Source: Neoceratodus forsteri
Lineage: Eukaryota > Chordata > Ceratodontiformes > Ceratodontidae
Direction of reading: 5' to 3'
DNA length: 64,000 nt
NCBI GenBank assembly: GCA_016271365.2
Contig: CM057456.1
Coordinates: 883,496,001-883,560,000 of the forward strand
The notes beneath the pieces are model-generated. The model did no database searches. It was given only the letters and a program-made list of their open reading frames with translations, and was not told where the DNA came from. The translations under genes and the position numbers were made by a program. This document shows, one piece after another, positions 22,930 through 34,958 of this stretch (its first letter is position 1; the number at the start of each line of letters is the position of its first letter).

Positions 22930-23592
22930 TCCTGCCCTGTGGTGCTGAGGGTTGAGGCGCTGGGCGCCAGACCACACACCACACTGGTGACCCAGGTTCG
23001 GGAACGAGCATGGGTCGTTGGGGGTTGGTGGGGTAGGAGAGGATCGAGCATCCGTAGACTGCTCTCCTGTCCTGGGGAGGGGTAAGGGGACTGTCCTGAA
23101 CATGTGGTGACACCCATTGATGGCTGGGTGTACTACAGCCGCAGGACCCTACGAAAGGGTTACAATGTTGGGCGGCCACCCTCTGGACATGTGCGGGAGC
23201 GCGCATGTAATGAGCTTGGTGACATTGCACTGCCCTCATTGGGGGGGAAATAAAGCAAAAATCCCTCCCCCTCCAGTAGGCGAAGGCAGGGCCAGTGGCA
23301 TCAGCCCCACGTCCACCTCTGGGCGTAAGGACTCACATTCTGGTTCTAGTTCCCCCCTGCAGGCTGCTCCACCAATCGTGTAGACAGGGCACTGGAGGAG
23401 ATGGCGGTCCTTCCCCAGAGGACATAGACCCGGTGGGCTTGGGCATGCCGCGTGGGTAATGGGGGAGAGCCTCCCGACCGGAATTGTGTGAACTGTGCTT
23501 CAGGCAGGATGGGAAAACACCAATGACCAAGATGCCCTTGCTGGAGAGAGTCTGGAGGTAGGGAGAGTAGAAATAGAAGATACAAAAAAAAA
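22930..23592 (+). mobile_element. 663 bp retroposon with 11 bp target duplication
   Basis: AAGTATTCTGG occurs at 22919-22929 and again at 23593-23603. The insert between ends in an A-run (23584-23594). The head has a possible RNA polymerase III B box (GGTTCGGGAAC, about 22995) roughly 70 bases in, so it may be a tRNA-type SINE, though it is unusually long. No open frame looks real. The head also occurs at 17670-17840. Confidence 0.8.
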
Positions 23593-23739
23593 AAGTATTC
23601 TGGCACTTGTACAATCATTTAAAACACTCAGTTAAAAATCACTAACTACTGAAATATATATCAGTAAAACAGTTCATCCAAGCTCTGGAAAGGCAAGATT
23701 AAGTAAATGCTCTTTTTGCCCCCGAGTTGCATTCCCTGA

Positions 23740-23955
23740 GTTTAGAATTGTAAATCCCCTGCCAACTTTCTTCCCCTCCCAGTTGTGTCCCCGGAGAGTA
23801 AATTGCACGGCTCCTTGTGTTCTTTTGTGTGGTAGGAGGAAGTAGGCTGTTGGTTAACTAGGATCTGCAGCTTATACGTTAGGTAGGGAAATGGGCAGAC
23901 TAGGTGTGCCAAGCTGTCCTTATCTACCGTCAAATTCTATGTTTCTGTTTCTTTT
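23740..23955 (+). mobile_element. CR1-type LINE 3' end fragment
   Basis: Ends GGGCAGACTAGGTGTGCCAA, then GTCCTTATCTACCGTCAAATTC and TATGTTTCTGTTTC. This is the familiar CR1 3' terminus with short TTTCT-type repeats. Confidence 0.75.
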
Positions 23956-24288
23956 CTACTTTCCACTCTACTGGGGCATGCAGAACTGCACGGTGGCATT
24001 ATTTCTTTTTTTTAACTGTTGCTGTTTTTCCTTAACACTATGTTGAACAGTGCTATTCTGTCTGTACAATGTCTGACCATGCTGTATTGCAGTAGCTCTT
24101 CTGTCCTGGACCCGTGTCAGTTAACCCAGTGTGCCAGGTTGCAAGGGTGCTTGCATCACAGTGGGGCTGCAACATCCCCTTTTTTTGTGATTTTGCAAGC
24201 CCCATCATGGATGCAGCAAGGGGCACCACTTAGACCAGTCAATAGGTGGTCTAAGTGACTTGCACCAGTGGCTTGCACCAGTGGGATG

Positions 24289-24690
24289 GGGTCTGACAAT
24301 AGGTTGATGGGGTCAGAAGGGGCACAAAAGGTGGCATAGGGGAGTCAGGGAGACAGCTGGGCATTAATTGAAGTGCATGGCACCCAGCAGGGTGCATTTG
24401 CTTTTGTATGTATTTGCGTATTGTACTGTACCTATGAATTATACTGTATGGGGGGGGGGTGCAGGGACTGAATGTGACATGGCACCAGGAAAGCACAGCC
24501 CTGCCAGCTACACATTCTGTCCCTGGACACCCCTGTACAGTATAATTCATAGGTACAGTACAATACACAAAGATATGCAAAAGAAAACACACCCTGCTGG
24601 GTGCCACAGCACTCCCATTAATGCCCAGCTGTCTCCCAGACTTCCCCTATGCCACCTCCCATAACTCTTCTGCCCTTGGCCCTCTCCTGT
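24289..24690. repeat. ~400 bp near-palindrome
   Basis: Arms of about 195 bases face each other around 24490. Left-arm landmarks GGTGGCATAGGGGA, GGAGACAGCTGGGCATTAAT, GGCACCCAGCAGGGTG and GTACCTATGAATTATACTGTA reappear inverted in the right arm in mirror order. There is no coding capacity; it is probably a foldback or MITE. Confidence 0.85.
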
Positions 24691-24939
24691 CCAGCACAGC
24701 CATTACCACCCCTCACCCATTCTGGCCCCTCTAGTGTTGTGCCAGTCGGGGGGGTAGCTGGATCCCTACGGAAATTCCTGCAGGAGTGCCAACTATTAGG
24801 TGCAGCTGTTGGCTTGCTGCAAACCCAGGGAGTTTGGTGCTGGGACCCTGATTTTTGTAAAATGGGGTGCAGGGTTCCTGGTGCTGATGGAATTTGCTGC
24901 AGCCCTGGAACAACGCAACTTGTGTCACTCTAAGGGCTC

Positions 24940-25985
24940 TTTGAAATTTGGGCCCCATGTCTTTAAACTAACCAGTAAGAGGGAAGTGGCGACAAGTAAG
25001 TCCACCCTATTAAAAATCAATTCATTAAAGTTAAATAAACATACAGATAAGAATTACCACTGGAAAGGGATTATAATTAACATCAGGAGTATAGTGAATA
25101 AAATGAAGGAACTAATATTACGTGTGAATGAAACTAAGAGCATGGCCTTTATGGCGATAACTGAAGCTTGGTGGAGCCCAGATGGTAACAGGAGTAAACA
25201 AATTGAGGGAGTCACGCTCTACCATAAAGACAGAAGTGGTAGAAAAGGTGGAGGGGCTGGATTGTATCTTAACAATGGCATTACTGTCTTTGATATGATA
25301 TATCAAATAAAATCAAAACACTAAGTGGTAATGAAGTTGAATCTATCTGGGTAAAAATACTAGGTAATTGTCTTATTTTATAGACCTCCAGATGCCAAAT
25401 ATGAGTATACTAAAAAATCTATTAACAGAAATTGAAAACGCCTGTGAACATGAAACATTAATTGTAATGGGTGACTTTAATATTGGTTAATTAATTTACT
25501 TCAGCTACTACTACACTTGGTAAATTATTTGTCAGTTGAACAATTTGGACTTACACAGCTAGTAGTGGATCCAACTAGTGGCAGTAGAATCCTGGACTTG
25601 GTTTTTACCAATCAGCAGCTTTATTCTCATCCTGCAGTATTAGCACCCCTCTAAGCACTAGAAACCATAACACCATCAAATTAAGTATTAACACAGAACA
25701 TAAAATCGAAAGTGGTCTAACAAAAATCTATCAAAATTTTAAAGCTGATACCAAAAACATAATAATATACCATCAAAAACATTAACTGGGATATACAATT
25801 CCAAAATAAATCTGTGAACAAAATGTGGATGTGTAGGGACATTATTATCAATACTTGTAACAAATTCATACTGAAAATCAAGAAATATGTTAGAAAAGGA
25901 ATGAGATCAAAATGGTTGACAATCAAAATTAGAAAGCCCACTTAAAAGGAAAAAAACACTGTATATAAAACCTTTCTTTAAAACT
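24940..25985 (+). pseudogene. CR1-like endonuclease (broken)
   Basis: Apurinic-like endonuclease that would nick the target. Motifs are N-I-R-S-I-V-N-K (25080), I-T-E-A-W-W (25155), Y-H-K-D-R-S-G-R-K-G-G-G (25222), and further on M-G-D-F-N (25470) and a degenerate D-L-V-F-T-N (25596). Stops are frequent after 25323. Confidence 0.75.
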
Positions 25986-25989
25986 AGGT

Positions 25990-28360
25990 AATAGGAATAA
26001 ATCGATAAGGCGGTCACTGTCCTTAATGACAACCTCGCTGCGCTGGCCAACAAGCATGCCTCTTTGATCAAAGTCAAGGTGCGTAAAACATCCAACCCAT
26101 GGTTTACATCAGATCTCAAGGCTACACTCCTATGCTGTGATAAACTCTGGGCTAAGGCTAGAAAATCCAAAAGCCCAGCTGACTGGCAAGCATTCAGAGC
26201 AGCTAGAAACACCTGCATTAAACAAATCTGCGCAAGCAAAGACAACTATTATGTCTCCACCCTTGAACAGGCAAAAGAGAATTCCCAAAAAATCTGGAAG
26301 ACACTCAAGTCCATCGAAGGTTGGCCTGTAGCCCCCTCCATCCCTCTGAAGATCCTCAGCAATGGTAAGGCTGTGGAAAACAGCTGCCTAATCCTCGAGG
26401 AAATCAACTATCACTTTGTAACTGCTGGCCTAGCTTTCGACTCTTCACCTTATACAGCCTGTGGTAGCAACCAAGACTGTAATAATGTTGACTCGCAAAC
26501 GTTGACCCACCTGCTCCAGTTGTGCCCACTTAGCTATAAAGAAGTCAAAGATTCACTTCTTAACATAGGCATTCAAAAACGTGCAGGGGACGATAGTCTA
26601 GAACTTTTTTCTTAAACTATGCTATCTCGACCTCACCACCCCTATCCACCACATATTTAATCTTTCCATTTCCACTGCCACTGTTCCCTCCTGCTGGAAA
26701 TCTGCCCATGTCCTCCCATTATTCAAGTCAGGGGACCCATGCCACCTAAACAACTACAGGCCCATCTCAATCTTACCTGTCCTCTCCAAAGTCCTCAAAA
26801 AGCTAGTTTACTCCCAAATGAAACTCCATATCGAATCATCTTCAGTCCTCAACCCTACGCAATCTGGCTTCTGGCCCAACCATGGTACAGTCTTTGCTCT
26901 AGCCAAAGTTACCAATGAATGGATCACAGCCATGGGCTCCAAGAAAGCTACTGGTACAGTATTTTTAGATGTCAGCAAAGCGTTCAACACTGTTGACCAC
27001 AATCTGTTAGTCTCAAGCCTAATAAAAGTAGGTGCCACCCCCCTTGCTGCCCAGTGGTTTACCAGATACCTATCTGGAAGGACCCAGAAAGTAAAAGCTG
27101 GTGGCCTCTTTTCTGCATCCCTCCCAGTTGTCAGGGTAGACATGCAAGGCCTCACATAAGGTCCCATCCTCTTCTCCCTGTACATCAATAACCTTGATGC
27201 ACATTTATCCCAGTCCCATCTGCATTTCTTTGCTGATGATACTGTACTGTATATATCAGGCCCTAAACTGGCTGAAGTGAGGGATGTACTCCAGGCTGAC
27301 TTTGCACAACTAGAAATCAACCTAATCAATACCAAACTGCTCCTCAATTCCAAGAAAACCAAGGCCATGATCTTTGCCCCAAGCACCACCTCCACATCCC
27401 TTGCAAACACGCACAAAGAATTCATCACTACCTCCTTAGGTGAACCCCTTGAAATCACCTCCAAATTCAAATATCTTGGTATGTGGCTAGACAACAAGCT
27501 TTCCTTTCACGACCACCTCGACAATCTGGCAAAGAGGCTAAAAATTAGGCTAGGTTTCTTCTTCCATAACAAGTCCCTCTTTCCATTGGATACCAGAACT
27601 AGGCTGGTCCAGGCCACTTTCTTGCCACTACTCGATTATGGAGCTCTAATCTATTCCTCCGCAGTGGCCTCAGGATTCAACAAACTAGACGTCCTCTACC
27701 ACCGTGCCATATGGTTCATGACAAACTTACCCTATCAATACCACTATTGCAATTTGTATCTAGCCGTTGGCTGGACATTACTCTCAACTAGGCGCATGCT
27801 TCATGCTGGTATATGGACTCTTAAGCTAATCCTGAACAAGCTCCTGAACTATCTCACAACACTTTTCTGTATTTCCCATAGCACCTACTCTCTTAGGAAA
27901 AATTACCTCCTCCTCCTCCTCAATGTACTGAGAACTCACACCACACTCGGCAAGCGGGCCATATCGAGCATACTCCCAGCTATCTGGAACCAGCTCCAAG
28001 GTGTACTGAAGCCTCCTGGTACTGTTCCTGTCAGCCTATTTAAAAGGTTGCTGCAGCAAAAATAAAAGATACATGCAGCTGCTTCTGAATCCTAGCTCAC
28101 TGCTCTAACCTTAGCCCACTGCTTCCTCTTACTTACCTAGAAATTAGCTGCCTTGATACTTCGAAACAAGCATGTTGTACCTTTTCTTCTGTACTTGTAT
28201 TTTTCTATATCATTGCCATTTTTATGCAATGCTTGCCCATAATTCTGTACTTGAATTTGTACTGTTTTTTCGATTATGCAATCTGTAACTACCTGTCCGT
28301 GTCAAAGGACCTCCTTGTGAATGAGCTTGCTCAACAGAATTTTCCTGTAGTAAACTTGAA
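25990..28360 (+). mobile_element. L2-like LINE C, 5' truncated, nested in CR1 copy 1
   Basis: Same family as LINEs A and B by protein and by the tail AATGAGCTTGCTCAACAG at 28320. It starts inside the linker after the endonuclease. Target duplications are not clear by eye. Confidence 0.8.
26003..28065 (+). pseudogene. L2-like LINE C linker and reverse transcriptase (broken)
   Basis: The linker has P-W-F-T-S-D-L-K (26098) and R-A-A-R-N. Reverse transcriptase motifs are F-K-S-G-D-P and N-N-Y-R-P-I-S-I-L (26722-26775), S-G-F-W-P-N-H (26862), F-L-D-V-S-K-A-F-N-T-V (26962) and F-F-A-D-D-T-V-L-Y (27225). The catalytic box is intact. The C-terminal 262 codons (27277-28065) are open and include K-Y-L-G-M-W-L-D. 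Stops and frame changes near 26610, 26815 and 27157 disable it. Confidence 0.85.
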
Positions 28361-28376
28361 CACTGACACAAATTTG

Positions 28377-29543
28377 TACACTGGCAGAAGGAAAGTAAAA
28401 AAAAGCTATCAAAAAAATCTAAAACTAATACGGAATTTTCCCTAGCTAAAAATGCTACAGAGAGTGACAACAAACTCTTTTATAGTTATAGCAACTCACT
28501 AAAAAAGAGGACAATAGTATTGGACCAATCTTAGCCACTGACAACTGTTTAATAAATGATCCCACCCAAATGTCAGAAGCTTTTAATGACTCCTTCTGCT
28601 CAGTGTTTATTAAAGGAAATCATACAGTACAAAATTACACTGCATCTAATTCAGAACATATCACTATAACCGTAACCAGTATTAAAGAAAGATAAAATTA
28701 ATAAATTAAGAAAACAACTCTTTTCCAGGACCAGATGGGACTTCATCACAGACATTAAACCTTTTGTCTGAACACATTCTCAGATCATTAAAAATTATAT
28801 TTAAAACATCAGTTAATTCAGCACAAATACCTAATGACTGGAAAATGGCTAATGTCATACCATTTTTTTTAAATGGAAATAAGCAAAATGTTGCAAATTA
28901 TAAACCAATAAGTCTCACATCAATAGTTGGTACAGTATTGGAAAGTATAATAAAAGACATAATATGTAGTACATTACATAATCTGGATAAACATCAATAT
29001 AGTTTCACTGAGCGATGCTCTTGTGTCACAAATTCTTATAATGTCATCTTCTTGGATTTTATAAAGGCTTTTGACATGGTCCCACACTGGACAGTAAATG
29101 CTAAACTTAGGAATATTGACTTAAATGGATATTTTATAAATTGGATACAAAACTTATTGAATAATAGGGCACAAAAGGTAAAAAATTAAAGGTTAGACCT
29201 CTAAAAAGGGTATGGTGACTAGTGGGGTGCCATAGGGATCAATTCTGGGTCATGTAGTATTTAGCATATTCATAGCAGACCTTACTGATAACATTTTTAA
29301 TATTATGACTAAATATGCAGATTGTTCCAAACTAATGAGCCCATGTGAAAATTTAGATCAGTCAAAAACAATATAATCTGTCTTGAACACAATATCAAAC
29401 TGGGCAAGTGATTGGGAAAGGTCTTTAATGTAAATAAATGTAGAAGTATGCACCTGGGCTATAACAACATTAATACCAAATATTATCCTAAAGGAATTTC
29501 TCTACAGGAAATAAATCAAGAAAAGGATCTAGACATATATATA

Positions 29544-29593
<50 letters not shown>

Positions 29594-30250
29594 TAATCAC
29601 TTCAAACTGAAACACAGTTATTAATAGAGCTAATAGAATATCGTGGTCTGTAAAAAGGAATATACAATACAGAAAAAAATAAATAATATTTCCATTACAT
29701 ATGGCATATGTTAGACCACATCTTGATTATGCCAGCCAATTCTGAAATCCCTATAGATGGAAAGAAATCAATGAAATCAAGAGGGTCCAAAGAAGAACCA
29801 CCAAATGCATATATTCATTAAAAAAATATACAGTCAGAGTATGGAAGTATTGAACTTGATGAGTTTGGAAAAAAGAAGAATAAGAGGTGATTTATTACTG
29901 CTTTATGACATCATTAATGGTTCATATTTGCTAAGCGAACTGGGCATTAATTTTAAACCAGACGTAAGAGAAACTAGAGGTCATCCACTTATGCTCAGGG
30001 GTAGTAAATTTAGAACATCACAATGAAAATTTTACTTCACACAAAGAGTGATCAATATCTGGAACAAACTGCCATTTGAGATAGTTATAAGTACTGTAAT
30101 TCCAAGGAGGAATTTAAGTCTGGCTTGGACAAATATATCCTTACAGGGAATAGGCTTGAATACTACAACCAACACAAGGAGCTACTTATGGGCTAATGCC
30201 CCCTCAATTCCTAGACTCCATAGTATGAACTATAGGAAATCGAAAACTAA
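28377..30250 (+). pseudogene. CR1-like reverse transcriptase and C-terminus (broken)
   Basis: Linker K-K-S-Y-Q-K-N-L-K at 28397, then I-P-N-D-W-K-M-A-N-V-I-P (28830), N-Y-K-P-I-S-L-T (28897), F-L-D-F-I-K-A-F-D-M-V (29050) and G-V-P-x-G-S-I-L-G (29224). The catalytic Y-A-D-D reads Y-A-D-C near 29315. A C-terminal R-T-T-K-C and W-N-K-L-P-type end follows to 30070. The reading frame is broken many times and by an AT repeat at 29536. Confidence 0.75.
29536..29592. repeat. (TA)n/(TG)n microsatellite inside CR1
   Basis: ATATATATGTGTGTGTGTG followed by a pure AT run; it has expanded within the CR1 coding region. Confidence 0.95.
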
Positions 30251-32449
30251 TGTGGTTTACAAAAGCAGTAAGGAAGATTGTTAAGGAGAAAGGAATGACA
30301 TTTAGAAAGTGAGAAGGAGAAGGCATTTAGAAAATACAAGAAAAGCCAAAAAGATGAGGGCAGAGAATTGTACCAGATGAGGACAACAGAATCCAGTAGC
30401 TTAGTAAAGAAAGAGAATCCTAAAGCAGAACTGACACTAGCAAGGAGTGATGCAAGGTGACAAAGCATTATTCTGATATATACATGAGAAATGTAAGACT
30501 AAACAGAGAATAGTAAGGCTTAGACAGAGCAGGAGGTGGGGTGTGGGAGGAAGCGGATATGGTAAGGCAAATACATTGAACCAATACTTTGTTCAGTATT
30601 CACAAAAGAAAAGTTGGGTCCACTGCCAAACTGTGAAGTTCTAATGAATGAGAATGTAGGTGGCAGATCCAATAGCATTCACATCACTGAGAAAAGGGTG
30701 CTAGAAGGACTAAAGGACTGAAAGGACTAAAAGTAGACAAATCTATGGGACCTGACAGAATGCACCCAAGAGTACTGAAGGAGATGTCCAGATGCTTGCA
30801 GCACCACTAGTTGAAATCATCAACTGTCCTCAAAACAAGGGGTGTTACCTAGAGACAGGAGGTCAACTGAAATGGTACCTCTTTACAAAAGCAGTCACAG
30901 GAATAACCCAGAAAACTATAGTCCATTAGTCTAGTCAGCCTGATGTCATTAGTAGTAAAATTGCTTGAAGGTCTCCTCAAGGAAATGCTAATAAATTTCC
31001 TGAAAGCAAACAATCTCCAGGACAACAGACAATATGGGATCACAAGAGTAGGTCATATCAGTCTAACCTGATACATTTTTTTGATTGGGTGACTAAGGCA
31101 GCCAACAAAAGACAGGCAGTTGATATGCTATACCTGGACTTTAGTAAGGCCTTTGACTCAGTCCCTCAAAAAATGAAGAGATCTTGGGGCAGATGAAAGA
31201 GTAACACCGTGGGTAGAAAGCTGACTGAAGGGTTGCACACAGAGAATGGTTATAAATGGAAAATTCTCAGAGGTTTAGGAAGATACTAATGAAGTGCTAC
31301 AGGGTTCAGTTCTGGGTCAATCCTTTTTAACATTTTCATCTGTGGTGGGGCTAAATAGAAGTAAAAATAGAATGGAGGGAAGGGGAGTGGGTAAGTTAAA
31401 AGGACAAGGGGAGGTATTTGAGCAGACTGGATGGGCCAAGTGGTCCTTTTCTGCTGACAAATTTCTATGTGTCTATATTTTCTATATTGTAGGGGTAGGA
31501 ATTCTTAGTAAGATCTGCCTATTTGCAGGTGACCACAAAGATCTGTGGAAAAGTGGACAGTGATGAAGGAGTCAGAACATTAGGAGAGGACTTAGGCTAG
31601 AAAAATGGTCCAGGAAATGGCAAGTGAAATTTAGTATCACCAAATGCAAGGTGATGCATATCAGGGCAAAACTCAAAAAAGGCAATACCATATGGGTGGT
31701 ATGGTAGTGGAGAAAACAGTTGAGGAAAGGGATCTGGGTGTTCTTATTTCAGAAGGCCTAAAAGCATCTGCCCAGTGTAATAGAGCAGTGGGTAATGCAA
31801 ACAAGATGCTAGGGTGTATAGGATGTGGAATCAGCAGCAGAAGTAGGGTGGTGATCATTCCTCTGTATGGATCTCTGGTATGGCCAGACCTACAGTATTG
31901 TGTGAGATTCTGGAGCCCATACCTTTCCAAGGACCGTGATTGAGTGGAGGCAGTGCAGAGAAAGATAACCAAAATGATCCACAGGTTATAGGAGAAATCA
32001 TATGAGGAAAGGTTGAGACCTCAACATGTTTACTCGGGAAAGATGGAGGGAGAGGGGGGCATGAAAGAAGCATGTAAGTATCTCCATGGGATTAGTAGGG
32101 TAAATTGGAATGAATTGTTCACTTTAAATGCAAACATGAACACCAGGGGGAATCCACAGACAGTGGTTTGAGGTAAATTCAGGAGGCATGTTCGAAAATA
32201 CTTTTTCACTGAAAGAGCAGTGGACAGGTGGAACAAACTGCTGAAAGAAGTAGTATGCACAAAACGGTGGGGGGATTCAAACTGGGGTGGGACTGGCACA
32301 GTGATCTGGTAAGGTCAGTAAATGGTAAGGATGTTATTTTATACAAAGGGTGTATGGTCACCAGGGCTATCACTCAAGTACTAGGCAGGGTTGGGCAGAC
32401 TAGACAGGCTGAATGACCTTTTTATGCCATTACAGTGTATGTTTCTGTT
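30250..32449 (+). mobile_element. CR1-like LINE copy 2
   Basis: A second CR1 copy abuts the first in the same orientation. Protein traces are S-M-G-P-D-R-M-H-P-R-V-L-K-E-M (30745), L-D-F-S-K-A-F-D-S-V (31137), V-L-Q-G-S-V-L-G (31298), L-F-A-G-D where F-A-D-D is expected (31520), and E-E-R-D-L-G-V-L near 31720. It ends with the standard CR1 3' end, GGCAGACTAGACAGGCTGAATG and TGTATGTTTCTG, at about 32449. Many stops. Confidence 0.8.
31325..31490 (+). mobile_element. CR1 3' fragment nested in CR1 copy 2
   Basis: GACTGGATGGGCCAAGTGGTCC through TTTCTATGTGTCTATATTTTC is a CR1 3' terminus lying in the middle of the reverse transcriptase of copy 2, between the G-S-V-L-G motif and the catalytic box. 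Confidence 0.65.
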
Positions 32450-32776
32450 TAGTTGTTTGATCTTGGGCACCACAGCATTCCCTGTCATGGCCCTGTCTAA
32501 CTTTTTGTAAGGATAGAAGGGGAATTTTTTTATGGTCACCAAAGAAATTGTAAATATATTTTTTTTTTATTTGAATTATGTTCATATTGAGAGAGAGGAA
32601 AAAACTCTATTTATGTTTTTAAAATATACTGTACTAGAGTTTTTTTTCCTAGTTAAAGGGTTTCAGTGAGTAATGGTGGCATCCATGTCTTGCTATGGCA
32701 ATCAGGGATGAGTGAAGTAACTCAAGAATTCTGCATGTAATTTGTCTAAATTTCAAATGCTTGAACTTGTTCTTAC
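32450..32776. other. No recognised feature
   Basis: AT-rich spacer between CR1 copy 2 and the next palindromic element. Confidence 0.5.
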
Positions 32777-34185
32777 TGGGCCCCATATTCAGAGCCGGCT
32801 GAATGCAGGTGTATAACAGTGTGCTGCGCAAATACATTGGGCAGCTGGATCTGGCACGATAATCAAATAGAATGCGCGATTGGAACAGACCACACAATCT
32901 GTTTGAATATTGGATCCTGGATGCACAGTGCACAGCAAGCGGCCACCACGTATGGCTTGCTGCATCCAGGGTGTGGGGCTGAAGACCACCCATAGGGGAA
33001 TGTGTGGCGCATACCTGTATGCACTGCAGCCCCCATGGGTGATATTCAGCCCAAATATGCAGATGAGACCATTGGGCATGCACGGTGCAATGGGGCCATT
33101 TGCATACCCATTATGGACTCATCTACATGGCTGCGCGACGGTGTTGTGTGTTGTGTGCACTGGGCCAGCCTTACCCAGCCCCAATCACTGTTTAAATTAC
33201 AGATCCCCATTTCCATAGTCTATTGACCCTCTTCCCCAGCCCCGATCTCTGTTTAAATTAAAGATCCCCATTTCCATAGTGTAGCGACCCCCTTCCCCAG
33301 CCTGATCTCTGTGTAAATTAAAGATCCCCATTTCCATAATGTAGTGACCCCCCTCCCCAGCCCTGATCTCTGTTTAAATTAAAGATCCCCTATTGCATTG
33401 TGTAGTGACCTCCCTTCCCAGCCCCAATCTGTTGAAATTAAATATTCTCATTTCCATAGTGTAGTGACCCCCCTCCCCAGCCCTGAACACTAGCACAACA
33501 TTCAAATCCCTGATCCCCATTCCCTGGTGGCTAGTGGCCCCCCCACCCCATTAGAAATTGACCCACCGTCCTGCTCCCCCCATCCCAACCCATGATGGTG
33601 ACTGGCACAGCCCTCCTCACCTGCCATGGCCAGCTGCTGACTGATCTGTACCAGAGTATGTACAGTAAATAGTATGCGCTCATTGGTAGACAACCAATGA
33701 GTGGTGGGTCAATGCATAATGGGGGGGGGGACCACTAGCCACCAGGGAAGAGGGATCAGGGATTTGAATGTTGTGTTAGTGATCAGGGCTGGGGATCATT
33801 ACACTATGGAAACAGGGATCTTTAATTTAAACACTGATTGGGGCTGGGGAGGGGGACTTTGTACCCGGCTCTTGACTATGCGTGGTGCACCAACCTACCC
33901 TGAGCATAGTTAAAGTAGGGTTACAAAAGTGTAACTATACACCGGAGCAGCCAACCATTTTTATGCTTGGTCAGGGTTTCAATATCGTGATGCATGGCAT
34001 AAGCATGGGGCACCTCTCATTTGCATAGGCACATCACAATATTGTGTGCAGCAGTGCAGTTGGGGGTGTGTGGTGCATCAGTGGCCTTTGAATATGGCCA
34101 CGCCCCCGACAGCCAGCACAAGTCTGGAGATGTGCAGCACATCCAGGGATGCATCCTGCATCTCATCTGAATATGTGGCCCACTG
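32777..34185. mobile_element. 1.4 kb inverted-repeat element
   Basis: The left end reads TGGGCCCCATATTCAGA and the right end is its near inverse, TCTGAATATGTGGCCCA. Inside, a left array of 60-base units (33176-33478) faces an inverted unit at 33770-33860. The phrase CACTAGCCACCAGGGA at 33731 mirrors TCCCTGGTGGCTAGTGG at 33520. No transposase is visible. It is probably a non-autonomous DNA element, with no clear target duplication. Confidence 0.7.
33176..33478. repeat. 60 bp tandem repeat, five copies
   Basis: Five units of 59 to 62 bases start near 33176, 33238, 33299, 33359 and 33420. Each contains AGCCCCGATCTCTGTTTAAA, AAAGATCCCCATTTCC and TAGTGTAGTGACCCCC with small changes. Confidence 0.9.
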
Positions 34186-34880
34186 TGCATTCATGGGGCT
34201 TTACGTATAGATCTCAGAACATTTTAGCCAATCAGGAAGCAAGAAATTTCCAAACCATTTTATAACAACTGGTAATACACCAGAAGTTTACTTACAATAC
34301 TGTGATTATATAATGTGGCAAAGGATATGGCTGATCATTTAAAAAAAAATTGAAAAAGCACTTAGAATTTCCCCCATACGTACTTATATGGTCATGCTTA
34401 CTATAATGGCAGGATGCACATGACTCATGCGATCCCAGCCAATCAAAATGATGAATTTCCCCATTAAGTTTTATAATGTAAGTTAAGACATTTGAAAAAA
34501 AAATATATATATATAGAGAGAGAGAGAGACTTAAGGGTTAGTACTGTATTTGTTTATAAATGTCCTTTCTGTGTCTGGATTAATACTGCACTGAGACTGT
34601 TTCAAACTGTCTGTATGGGAAAACTTGCTCTATCTGAAATTTTTGTTTTACTTACATGTGAATGGTCAACATACAATTTTCCAGCTGTCTATATAAAAAG
34701 TGAGTATTCATAATGAAAAGAAAGTTTTGCCCCAAGAGTTTCCTGTTTGTTGGGGAAGTTAATATTTCTGTCATGTTGATGCTTACAAGAAGTACTATAG
34801 TTTGTTTAAAGGACCTGCCTTGGGAATTATTTTCTACAGAACCCAAAATCATTAGAATCACCTAATGTTTTTATGTTTAG
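34186..34880. other. Spacer with a (TA)n(GA)n microsatellite at 34501-34530
   Basis: AT-rich DNA with a short compound TA/GA repeat. No gene recognised. It ends in the pyrimidine tract of the exon candidate. Confidence 0.5.
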
Positions 34881-34958
34881 ACATCTCCAGGAGGAGGCAG
34901 CAAATTGAATATGGAGCCAGGTGACCTACTGATGGATTTCACTGAAGCAACACCCTTG
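34881..34958 (+). CDS. Candidate orphan coding exon, 78 nt
   Basis: ACATCTCC to CACCCTTG is preceded by a T-rich tract ending TTTATGTTTAG and followed by GTAAAC, giving plausible AG acceptor and GT donor sites. The length is 78 bases (26 codons) in phase 0 at both ends. Only this frame is open; the other two contain stops. The peptide, with P-G-G-G-S-K-L-N and E-P-G-D-L-L-M-D-F-T-E, is protein-like and matches no transposon protein I know. It may belong to a host gene whose introns fill the rest of the window. I do not recognise the protein, and a chance open stretch cannot be excluded. Confidence 0.45.

Larger units (their letters stand above)
24940..30250 (+). mobile_element. CR1-like LINE copy 1, split by LINE C
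   Basis: Endonuclease sequence (24940-25985) and linker/reverse transcriptase sequence (28370-30250) of one CR1-group element are separated by a complete L2-like insertion. The two parts continue the same protein order without overlap. The element is full of stops and is old. Confidence 0.8.
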
